From assembly GCA_020650975.1 (NCBI GenBank), contig JAIPMN010009432.1, positions 1 through 24,189 on the forward strand: 24,189 nucleotides of DNA. Direction: 5' to 3'. The notes under the pieces are model-generated. The model did no database searches. It was not told where the DNA came from and saw nothing but the letters and a program-made list of their open reading frames with translations. Positions 1-12,200 of the stretch are shown piece after piece (the first letter of the stretch is position 1; the number at the start of each line of letters is the position of its first letter). The position numbers and the translations under genes are program-made. This DNA comes from Apostichopus californicus (lineage: Eukaryota; Echinodermata; Holothuroidea; Aspidochirotida; Stichopodidae).

Positions 1-144
1 ATATATAGATATGTAATTGAAGCCCTAGTTTTAATAATTACACTGGTTTGCAAAGGTATGAAAGTTGAAGTGAAACTCAAAAATTGGGTTTTATGATGGA
101 AGAAGGCTTTCTGTGTTGTTATTGGCTTAAAATAATGAACATAC
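1..144 (-). other. Start of INPP5A intron 6
   Basis: Begins with gtatgt at 144 and continues past the left edge. No exon visible in these 144 bases. The remaining exons, encoding roughly residues 153 to 405, are expected further left. Confidence 0.8.
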
Positions 145-248
145 CTCTGGGAAGTAATGTGGTGGAAACCTTTCCTTGACATGTGTGGATACACCTAACA
201 AATTGCCTTGGTGAATATTTTTACCGGATAATGTCCTGTACTGGCTAT
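145..248 (-). CDS. INPP5A: INPP5A exon 6
   Basis: Two bases completing Asp118, then 34 codons (119-152). It begins SQYRTLSGKNI and ends VKERFPPHYFPE. Vertebrate INPP5A has the same 35-residue length here, ending EKFPQDYFPE. The middle (residues 129-141) is the least conserved stretch. The acceptor is ctgcttcttcttcacag and the donor GAG|gtatgt. An alternative acceptor inside the exon (ttgttag at 195-201) would also keep the frame but would delete 18 residues that align with the family, so the longer form is preferred. Confidence 0.9.
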
Positions 249-3200
249 CTGTGAAGAAGAAGCAGAACAAGTCAATATCTTTGAGCAGCCTCTAATACAT
301 GGAAATATTAACTACATTCATACAGGTGAATAATACATGATAAACCTTTTCCAATCCATATGCAATCGCTGGGATTCAGTTGACCCAAAAAATTTCAAAT
401 GCAATCTATGTACAAATAATACTAAGAAATCTAATCATGTGAACATTTTCTCTGCTGATGATACAATCACCATCTTATCGTCGGTATCAAAGTAAGAGGA
501 TAGGAAATATATAATTCTGGTTAAACCTTGGAAATTCTATTTTAGCTACTGTCGTAGTACAGCTAGGTGGAAATAATGACTGCAGAAATCCTTCAGGCAA
601 ACTTCTTAGCATGTTAATGTACCTGAAGTCATGTAAATACTCACATATTATTGGATACCTCTCATTTAAAAGAGTTAAAACCTTTTCTTTGAAATTTGCT
701 TTTTCATATGAAATTTGGAAATAATGTGTCGAATATACACCAATGTACAGTATATCCCACTATTTAAGTTTTACTGTAACAAAACATTGCTTGACTGATA
801 AAACTGTCCGTTAAATTATTGGCTGGCTGAACGATATTGCACCCCTTATGTACATCATCCATGTACACTGCTCTGTATGATTACAGGTTATAATGGGGGG
901 GGGGTGTGGAGGGGTTGCTTGTTCCTTACTTAACCGCTGTGAAATATTAAAGGAACCCTTTCCCACTGCACTAAGGCAGGGACTGAACAAAATACAACAC
1001 CCAGGCAGTGTTAAAAATGTTCCTTCAAGGGCAGACTCTATACTGTGGGTTATAACAGTAATATACTGTATGGATGCATTCTACAATTGTTTAATAACTT
1101 ACATGTTTGGATAGACTGACTGACTGTTTACTTTCATGACAAATAAATTTGCTTAATTGCTATTCAAACACTATATTACAGTTATGATTAGATATTTATT
1201 GATCAATTAAGAGTTGAGTATTTTCAACGTAAATTGCAAAAAAAAGTAAAGTGTTTACCTTTGAAATCGAAACACTGGATATTCTTCACAGAATTATGTA
1301 CAAAATAAATATTGCCCAGGGCCTGAGGGAGAAAAAAATGAGATAAAAGGAGAATTAGAGAAGAAAAAGAAATATCATTAAAGATCTTGAAAGAATCCTA
1401 TAATCAGAGTACCTTACCTGTTATAATTTTTGGGACTTAACCGCATACAGTAGCACTGTACAGACAAATTTCTTAATTTCCACTTGTAAGTTAATCTAAA
1501 ATTTTAATTTAAAATATTACATAATGGATATTCCAAATTGAACTGTGTTAAAAAAAAAATTTTTTTTTGAAACCTCCAGTCATATTGTTTGTGTTACCAT
1601 CTTGTCATCTTTTGATTGTTTTATATTAAAATTGATTTTCTATTTATGTTTTGATAGTCTTATTGTTATTAATTTTCGGCTGTAATAGTTTAGTATTTTA
1701 GTTTTATTGTATGCTGTCATATTTTATTGCTTTCGTCTTTAATTTCTGAATTTTATTGTTTTTAATTATTATTGTTAAGTTATTTATTTCTGTAATTCTT
1801 AGGATGCAATATTTTTAGGCTGTAATATTTTTAAGCTGTAATATTTTTAAGTTGTATTATTTTATGCGAATCTGTGAAGTGATTTGAGATCATTCTTTTG
1901 ATGGAAAGCGCTATATAAGAATTAATTATTATTATTATATTTACTGTACCAAAGATCATTTATCGATGTAAATAACCGCTACCACAGTATGTCAGACATA
2001 CTGCAGTATGTACAGTAAGACATTTACATGACTGCATGCAGTGTACTTACATTTAATATAAGGTCAAGTGAAAACTTGGCATATTTCCAGCTTGGCTTTC
2101 AGTAATGTGACTACCTGTAACATCATCATCTGGTCGGATGACAAAAACATCACACAGTGTGCAGCTGTAACTAGATTAGTCTCCATTTTATACTGTACAG
2201 TAGCTCACTAAATTGCATTAAACACCAGTTTCCAACATTCCATTTTTGAGTTTTAAGAAATCTACAGAGTGCTTATTTTCTAATCTTCTTTGCAATACTT
2301 AGTAATGGTAAAGGAATGTTAACCTGCCAGAAATTTGATGTTTTTGAACAAGAAAGTACTGAGTATATATATATGCAAAATGGTAACTTTCAGATATTTC
2401 CAGTGCGTGTAATGAAGTCATCAATGTCATGTCCAATTTCTATACTTCCTTTAGTATGGGGACAAGTTGCCTTACTTATGGTATTATTTACTTGTAAAGA
2501 ATTAAAACTACCTCACTATATTAAACTGTTGAATAAATAGAAAGGATCAACAATACTATATTGGAAAATTCCCTACATAATCATAACCTGATTCTGTTTC
2601 CAGGGAAATACTATAACTATTAGATGAAATATAAGAGTAAAAGTGCGGTTATCACAAGAGGAGAGGTAAGTGAGTTAAATTTATACCTCGTCCTATTTGG
2701 ATATTTAAGGCTTTATTGAACAGTACTGCAGACTTTCATTACTCCAAAAATGAACTAATCAAATTTTCTCACAGTTTTGGACTTAAAATATAGGGTAAAC
2801 ATACTGTCTCTACACCTGATATTTAAGCATGTTGGATACATTTTCTTGAGCAGAAAAAGTAAAATTGACAGTGAATGTGACAACGGCTAACACATCGAAG
2901 TAGACATGAGGGAAAGGCTTAAAAATTTAATCTTTCTCTGTTTACAACTGAGATAATGAGTTTTAAAAAAAAATCTAAAAAAAAAAAATCACACATATGA
3001 AAAACCAATTATATCCCATAATTCCTCCATTCCTTTTAAATCATGGTCTACAACCAGAGAATAAAAACCATAGCGGTATAAATAAAATTTTCCGTCACTA
3101 AACGATATGACTACAGTGCTAAAGAATCTCCAAGGAATTATTTTTCTTTATAAATCTCATTATAGAATATATAGTCATATAATAACTGTATTATGCTGTA

Positions 3201-6200
3201 CTTCCCCTCAATTGTAAACAAACAAATACATAAGAACAAAATTCTTTGACTAAAAAAAAAAAAAACACTCAGAAAATCCAACCGCGGGAGATCTGTTCTT
3301 TTATAACAGTGTTTTACCATATAACTTTGATCAGACTTAATTAACGCATGGCGTGCACACTGAACCAAGTTAGGTTTTATCACACGGTCTACCATACTCT
3401 GACATATTTATTTCATTATACACATGATGTAATGAATATATACCATACTGTACTGTATGGTATGTGTATAGTAATAACATGTTAATATTGTAAACGGATG
3501 GTCAACCCAATTCTGGAAATGGCACAGTCACACAAGAAAAAAAAAAAAAAAGACATTTTCTTGGAAGGACATGGTAATTATTACAAATGGTGTAGTGATG
3601 TATGATAATTTGGAACAGATTGGAAGCCATTAATGTGTTCAGGATGGAGCTTGATCATTAACAATCATATATGATGTGTACAGTATGAGGTAACAACAGA
3701 ATATTGTATTTATGATAGCTTCATTATATACTGTACTGTATAGCTCACTGGCATATATCAGTAATTGTAACATTTACAATCTGTACCAAATAACATAAAA
3801 AACAACATTATCTTGTATCATCAGTTCATTTCCGAAGTTTATAATCCAACATTCCCTGAAAAAACAGCAAACATGTTGTCAAAGATTGGGTGCAGTAGAC
3901 AAGGACGTTAGGGGTTGAAATTGGCTGGTGACATTAATGTTCTTTCTTGGAAGAGTACTCAATTGGTAAGGGCAAAAGGCATGAGATGCACATGTACTTA
4001 GTAGTAGTAGTAAGTTGAGTCTCGTCTATCCGACATGCTCAGTGATTTACCTCCGCCACGTATCACGATCTTGCGCAAGGTTTATTGCTTCCTCGAAATT
4101 GTTAATGTTAACGTCCTTAAATTGCAACTTTATTTTGCCAAGCAAGGTAGTCACAGGCCTTCCTACTGGCTTAGCAGTATGTCTCAATGCTTCTCTTAAA
4201 GCAAACTTTGCTGGAGCGTCCTCCTGGAGTCTTGCTACATGACTGAAAAATCTCAATCTTCTATGTGCGACTATGGATGACCAAGGTGTACTAATTAGGA
4301 GTCATTTTCTACATAATTAATAAGAGTGTTTTTCTTTGGACTGCCAATCTTGAAATGAAATTACGGTAATGAATTATATGTCCATACCATGCACATATAT
4401 AAAATTACAAGATAAATGCATGCAGGTATGTCAGTACTGTATATATAGCAACATATATAGTACTGTAGCCTTTTAATGAGTGAATATATAACATGTCAGA
4501 TCAATACACGTGGCTAATGATTAATCAAACCTCAACTCCCTTTTTAATGGTTGTGTACTGTTGATCTGGATCTCGTATGATATATATACTATCGCAAACT
4601 ATTTATAGACCTAGTTTTTTTGTTTTTTTAAAAGCGCAGCTATTACACGCTAAAATTAACAATGAATCAAGACTATTGAAACTTCTTTTTTTCTTTCCTT
4701 TCTCCTACTCAACTCATTAGAGGCATTCACAATTGTAAGTGATTGTTCTTTGTATTTAATAACCCATGTGACTGTCTGCACTCTACGAGGGCAACTATAT
4801 ACAGTATGTATCACTGAATGTTCCAGCCGCACATGGTGACATACAGTACTGTGCCATGATACACAACAGTGTTAATACTACGTACATACACTGTACAAAA
4901 TGCCATACAGCACAGTAAAAGTATGGTTAATAAATCCTGTCATGCTTGTTTTCATTTCATCCACATGCATAATTTGTGGAAATTTCTGACCATTCACAGC
5001 AGTACCACCCTTTAGAATTCTAATCTAAATTAATAGTGACCCCTCAAAATTGATATTGGGATTAATAGGCTCTAAAATGACTGTTATACAGAATTCTATT
5101 CTTGATATAGTATACATCATAGTCCAAGAATCTCATTTGAGTGTGAGACCTGTTTCAATTTATTCTATTTATGTAGCTATTTTTCACGATATTCACCTTT
5201 AAAATATGATTAATCTCTCTGGAATTGTCCTATTAGCAAGGCTAAGTTTATGTTGCTGTACGTCGGATCCTCAGCGCAGACCTAAATGTTAATTTTGATC
5301 CATTGTTTTTTGAAATTCTAATTACTCAACCACATGCTCATGTACCTTCATATCAAAGAGATAACAGCCATGCATGATGGTTAATTCGATTGTCATTGAC
5401 ACGTTAGTAATTCATGTTTTAAGAGCTCATTTGAGGCGATAATAATACTTAAGTTTTCCAATTCCAGATTTTTTTTTTCTTTTCTTTTGCTGCATCTGTG
5501 GAACTGCCCCATTATAAATGGTTTAACTTTAATGTTCTCTATATAATTACAATCTTTATTTTCTGTGATGAAGGAGGGTTTCTCGTAATATTACTGTATG
5601 TAGAATCTTATATACTGAAGCTATTAACATACATACTGTACATGTCCTAATAACATTTGGCATTGCTTTTTAGTATCAATTCTGAGAAATAAAAACATAA
5701 AAAATAATATATAATAAAAAGATTAATAAAAAGGTTTTAGATCCTCTAGTGATACTACATAATGACATCACAGGTTTACAATGACCCCCCCCCCCCTACC
5801 TCCAGACATTATAAACTAGTACATCGCCAAGACTTTTGTTTCTAAGCTTATATGGATCTCAATCATATTGTTAGCTCGCTGGGGTTAGTTGCGTTTATTC
5901 TTTAGGATTTGTCATAGAACTATGTTAAAAGAGGGTTTTCCTAGATTACACAATGCACCATTAGTGAATGGGTACAATTTGGATAAGAATGCGGTCCTCT
6001 TTTCATGAATCACGGTGACATCAAATTTATGATTGTTCTAATTTCTTTCCCCCTATATATCTCTTGTCATCTGAATGATATGCATGGAACCTTTTCTAAC
6101 TACAGCTAAACGGAAGTTCACGACCATGCTTCCGTCTACTATAACAAATTCCTCGGCTGGCCGCGCACTTAGATCCTAATGATTACTGCCCTTGGAATGT

Positions 6201-9200
6201 AGACATTTCACGACCCTCTGATGACCGCTTTCCCACTGGGCATAAAACTGTTACAGAATTATGAGATTTTAAAGACTGCATACGTATACATACTGTACGT
6301 ATGAGAGGGAACCTATAGCCACAAAGTTCAATCATGACAAAATTTGGAGTAATCCACTTTTGGAGTTGAGAATAGCTCGAAGTACAAATAGTGCAGTTTG
6401 AAAATGGCAACATTTTCCGTCCACATTTTGGCACCTCTGGGAGTATAGCATACAATGTGCATATATCTCAGGAAAATGTCTATGCTATGGTAGGTACAGC
6501 TAGGTGGACTCTCTCCATAGGGATAATATTTGTATTATCTCTAGAATCTCTAATTATTTTGTCACAATGCTCCAAATGCCATTTATGCTAATTTGGGCAC
6601 TTTAACGTGAACAGACCCGTGTATGTATAATACGCTGTGTGATAATACTAGGTATACGTAACATACTGTACCGTTGGGAGTATGGATGCCTGCACAGCAG
6701 CAGAGGCGATATTGAATGTTACACTAGGCAACGAGACTACTCACAGGTATAGCTGAGCTGAGCATTAATTAATTTTCACATTTGCGCAGATCGTGGAGTT
6801 TAATAATATAAAGTAGACCAATGACTGTAAATATGAAGCGGTGTGTAATTAACTCTGCACTTAAAAAAAAATTTGTTTGGGAGTGTAATTTTGATGTTCA
6901 TAAAGGAGGAGAGCTGGCTGAGAAAATTATGATTTATTAATAAAATAAATATAATAAAAACCATATATTTAAGTGCTTTTATCATAAAATGAAACATGCT
7001 CAAGAGTACTGTACAAATAACCAATACCTGGAATGTAAAATTACCACACTTAAGAAAACCTAAAAGTTTAACAAAAGCAATAAAAGTAAAAAATGATATA
7101 TGACAGGGTTATAAACCACACTAAGGAACATAAAAATATAAATATACATAAAAATGGGCACAGTAATGTGAATAAAACAACGAATTAATGCCCATACTCA
7201 AGCCTAAAAAGATAAGTTTTCATGAAGAGCTTAAATTGCGTAGCGGTCGGAACGGAACAAACACTCGTGCAGGCCATCCAGCAGCGAATTTACTGTTAGT
7301 ATTTGATACAATTAATTACTACAGATTCTGCAACTGGTACAGTATATGATACTTTATGCATATACAGTACATGTGTCAACATGTACTGTACAGCATTACC
7401 AGCCACTGTACATACTGTAGTTAGTACTGTACAATATATTTATATCAAAGTTAACAAGCTTCGGATGGTCTTTAATAAAGTACCACATACCACAGTAGCA
7501 GCTGGAACTTTGCTGTTCGAGGAGTTAATTTATTCTGCGACTACAAAATCACACACCAGATTTTTCTCCTGATGATCATGGCTTTAATTATTCAGAATTT
7601 CTGACAGTTTATAGTAAACAGGTTTTGGATAGTGGCCAGTAAGTGTACATAAGACAGAAGTCCCAATCTATTTTAATTGTAAAAAAGAATAATAATGCTA
7701 CTATTAAAGAGATAAAAAAAAACGATGATTACAATGAAACAACATCTCTGATTTCTAGTTGTTAATCACATTGATAAACATCAAATCAACATTCAGACTA
7801 CATGGCAAATCTTTATAGGAGTTTGATGGCTGTTCCTCGTATACAGTATTGTTAAGGATGGGTTGTACTAACAACTAATTTTTGATATTTGGAAGAAGTT
7901 GAAAATTGAGATGGGGGGAGGCGGCGTTGGGGGGGTGGAGGTGAGCTACATCCTTCACCTTCCTCCTCATCAATCTGTGCCTGATGACATTGGTCCCCAT
8001 GGCAATACAGCCCAGTGGGTCTCTTCGGCCCTGTTGAAAATCTACACTCCTCCACCAATTCCTCTCAGTATTTTTCCATACATTTTTTGAAAAGTTGTCC
8101 TTTTACGGCTGACTCAACTATCAACCCCGGAAAAAGTCAACAGTTTAGTTAGATCAGAAAGATGATTGTTACAGTACATGTGCAGACAAACAGTTGTTTA
8201 AACTTTTAGTTAAGGGGTCCTCTGGAAAGAATTTCCTTTTTTTAAGGGGAGAGGGGGGGGGGGTGATGTTGGAAGATCAATTTTATTCTGGGAGAAAGAA
8301 AGAGAAAACTTGTGTTCCCTCTTTTTTATACTTCTTTGTCTATGATTTTAGGGAAAATTGACATCTAAAGTAATATGGAATTTAAGTCACATTAGATTTA
8401 TTTAAATTGCTCTCACTGCGTACAATAATATACACGTGTGTCGTTGGTGGGAACTGTTGTTTAGACTAACTAAAATGTTTTCCAGGATGTTGCTGTCAAA
8501 CTCCCGAAATTAATATAACCAATCGTGGCGACAAAATATGATTAATATTTTTATCACCATTTATTTTCATGAAAGTTTGATTGAAAAATGTGTGTCGATC
8601 CAGCCCCTGGTGCAGGTTTGATTTTTTGTATCAGTTCACTGAAATATTCTGATGAAATATTTTGACCACTCATCAGCTCTGTCAATTAGTGCGGGCTTCG
8701 TTGTGCTTGTTATCTCATGAAACAGACTGTAGCTTACCAGTACTTGGGCTGGTAACACTCATTAGTTAATATATTACACTGTACACACTATGTCTGTATA
8801 AATCCATTTACCGTTTGTGCGACTGACGATAATTGATTTAGCATGTTATGTACTGTAAGAGAGTGTGGAGTTTAGTTAAGACTTTTAACCTATCAGGTAC
8901 AGTGCATTTCAAAGGTACCTTTTAAGTGCATTGTCTGTACTTACAGTATGTGTCTTTAGTTAATCTTTGTAGTACTAAAGGCGACCTCCTCCATAGCATG
9001 AAATAATTGTCAAAAAGTTCTTTTATGTAATATATGTACTGTACCAATAATAATACTAATAATAATAATAAAATTGTAAGAAAACATAAATTATTGAAAA
9101 TAAAATAACAAAACAGGAGCAATGGTTAAGACAATTTGGAACAAGATGAGTCATAAAAATACATAAATAAGATGATCGAGTTTTCAGTTGAGACATAAAA

Positions 9201-12200
9201 AACAAAAGTAGGCAAAAGAGGTAAAAGAGGAAGTGTTGGTGGCAGGGCATACCACAAATATGAAACATCCTTTTCCCGTAAAACTTAGATTTTAATCGGT
9301 TGATAAAAGGTTGGCGCTTTAGAACGAAGAATTCTCCCAACACAATGCCATGCTAAAAGTTCATCTTAGAAGGTTGCATAATTTTGAAAATAAGGCAGCA
9401 TATCATGTTGAACTTAACACTTTTACCGTTTAAAAGACATATTTAATAGATCTAATTTATAGTCTAAACATTTTTCAAAATGCAACATTTGAAATCTACA
9501 AGATTTCAAATTTTCTGGGAGAGAATGCTATCAGACTTCCTATGTAATCTTGAGTAACCTTCAACAGCCACAATACCTTATCCCCTCCTTGCCCAATCCC
9601 CTCCTCCCCACCCCCCTGCCCTTAATGAATATCTTGTAGTCACCCCAGGGGTCTGAGGCAAATGTCTACTCACAGTAAAGTGATTATCCAGGGTAAAGTC
9701 TTCATCGAGGTACATTGCAGCTCTGTCGTATTGTTCCATTGATGAACTTCGCATCAAGTGGCTGCAGGTAAGAAAGGAGAGAACAATGGAATTGACAATA
9801 TAAGAAAGGTAAGGAAGGAGAGAACAATGGACTTGCTTCAATATAAGAAAGGTAATGAAGGAGAGAACAATGGAATTGACTCAATATAAGAAAGGTAAAG
9901 AAGGACGGAGAGAACAATGGAATTGACTCAGTATAAGAAAGGTAAGGAAGGAGAGAACAATAGAATTGACTCAATATAAGAACGGAAAGGAAGGAGAGAA
10001 CAATGGAATTGACTCAATATAAGAAAGGTAAGGAAGGAGAGAACAATGGAATTGACTTAATATAGGAAAGGTAAGGAACGAGAGAATAAAGGAATTGACT
10101 CAATACAAGAAAGGTAAGGAAGGAGAGAACAATGGAATTGACTCAATATAAGAAAGGAAAGGAAGGAGAGAACAATGGAATTGACTCAATATAAGAAAGG
10201 TAATGAAGGAGAGAACGAATGGAATTGACTCAATATAAGAAAGGTAAGGAAGGAGAGAACAATGGAATTGACTCAATATAAGAAAGGTAAGGAAGGAGAG
10301 AACAATGGGATTGACTCAATATAGGAAAGGTAAGGAAGGAGAGAACAATGGAATTGACTCAATATAAGAAAGGTAATGAAGGAGATACGAATGGAATTGA
10401 CTCAATATAAGAAAGGTAAGGAAGGAGAGAACAATGGAATTGACTCAATATAAGAAAGGTAAGGAAGGAGAGAACAATGGGATTGACTCAGTATAAGAAA
10501 GGTAAGGAAGGAGAGAACAATGGAATTGACTCAGTATAAGAAAGGTAATGAAGGAGATACGAATGGAATTGACTCAATATAAGAAAGGTAAGGAAGGAGA
10601 GAACAATGGAATTGACTCAATATAAGAAAGGTAAGGAAGGAGAGAACAATGGAATTGACTCAATATAAGAAAACAAAAAGCCAGGAATTACATTCTATGG
10701 TTATAGCAAATACAAGGTAATAACTCTTAGGTATTTAAGCCATCATCTGAGAGTTATTGCGATTGACTTAACTTGGACTTGCTGCTATACTTTAACAGTA
10801 TATCAATATATACTATACATACAACGCTTTACTACGTACCTGTACCCCAACCCCCTCACAGCATGCCATCTCCCAATCCCTCTCACATACATACACTGCA
10901 TGCCAATAACATACAATCATGTGCCGTGTTATTACCCTTACATATTGGTTATAATTATTGGGGAAGTTGTAACAATAATCATGATAATAATAATATCAGT
11001 TTAACCATTGAAAAACACATTGCAAATTATTTTTCTTTCAGTAGGTGCCGAAAAAATTCTCAGCATATTGCCCGAATTTTCACAAAAACTTTTGCTTGGG
11101 GAGGCTGCAGCCCCCCAGCCCCCGCCTTCTATGCCTATGCTTTTAGTTAGAATACAAACATGTGCATACACAGAGCTTGTTTTGCCGTCTAACACAGGAA
11201 TCACGAATCACAGACACATGGACAGTGCAGTACGTAACATGTGAACTATCAACCATGAATATGAAACCCACTGAAGCATGATATTATCCGGTATCATACG
11301 GTCACCGGGGAAATGATTCCACGCTTAGTATTTCAGCAATGTTAGTTTCACTATTTCTGTTTATTACATTGAATATTCGGGGTCATTGCAGACACACAGT
11401 ACTGTAATATATCATTGCAGTTTTTCCACATAGAAAGAGACTCATTGCTAAGTGTTGATGTGCTCAAAAAAAAGTTGCCAGAACACTCTTACAGTATGCT
11501 ATATACCAAAGGTATAAATTATTCCATGGTCACATCACAACTGACACATAGGACTTCAATACTCCCCGAACTGCACGGTCTTCAGAGAGAAGCGACAGTT
11601 TAGCTGGAAGTGGGTCAACAGGGGTGCAGCAGTGAGGGCTACAATGTTAATACCAACTAGTTAGGCACATTACATTAGATGGGAAAGTGCAATTGTACTG
11701 GAGAGACAGGTAAGTCTGTAAGAGAGGAGTGCAGTCAGTAACATCACAGTTGGGTCTAACCTGAGCTGTGGAGTCAGTTTGATTATGATCGAATGAAAGG
11801 TCCAATTTTCCGGACCGTTTTAGTACCCGAGTACCAGTTTTCTGTGGACTCTGGATGTAAAGACTGGACTAGGTGCAGACTTGAACCAAGATGGACCGAC
11901 TGGACTGAAATTTGATGGACTTGACTACAACACTGCTGATCTTGAGTATAGCTTCCTATGATCAAAGGGAATTCATCTCCCTTGCAGGACTTTGACGTGG
12001 AACTATATACTGCTGCAATCTAACATTTGAAGTGTGCAATGGAACACCGATGTTGGCTGAAACACTACCCTTGCTTCTCATGAGTATTGATGTACTATGC
12101 AAGGTATTTAACTGCTTCAATACTGCGCCACTGTGCACAGTTCAATGAAAACATAGTACAATTGAACAGTTCATCAACTAAACATTTTAAGATCAATTTG

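Larger units (their letters stand above)
1323..9673 (-). other. INPP5A intron 4 (8.4 kb), rich in LINE remnants
   Basis: Runs from gtgagt at 9673 to cctcag at 1323. It contains four recognisable non-LTR retrotransposon 3' fragments (9044-9345, 6930-7277, 3998-4301, 1590-1940), homopolymer G or C runs at 5785 and 8253, a G-rich stretch at 7910-7940, and many TACTGTAC words. The remainder is AT-rich and unrecognised. No further coding exon is needed, because exons 4 and 5 join in phase 0 and align without a gap. Confidence 0.88.

Noticed and set aside
195-201. ttgttag as the acceptor of exon 6
   Set aside because: It keeps the frame, and I first used it, but the stronger acceptor at 249 adds 18 residues that restore an ungapped 35-residue match to vertebrate INPP5A.
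8922-9343. Hydrophobic minus-strand frames of 66 and 95 codons that look like membrane segments
   Set aside because: T-rich LINE 3' UTR and (ATT)n tail read as Phe/Leu/Tyr; not a membrane protein.
9702-9974. Minus-strand frames of 87 and 90 codons running through the minisatellite into exon 4
   Set aside because: Both are repeat translation (recurring CSLLPYLSYI and variants) joined by chance to exon 4. Only the part from HLMRSS onward in one frame is real coding sequence, and it starts at the splice acceptor.
9768-10674. Regular direct repeats as a possible CRISPR array
   Set aside because: Units are contiguous with no unique spacers, and the locus is a eukaryotic intron. It is a minisatellite.
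10773-11244. Plus-strand frames of 125 and 78 codons and a 67-codon minus frame
   Set aside because: They overlap one another across a GC-rich dispersed repeat, are low in complexity (His/Asn and Pro-rich) and show no known domain or splice context.
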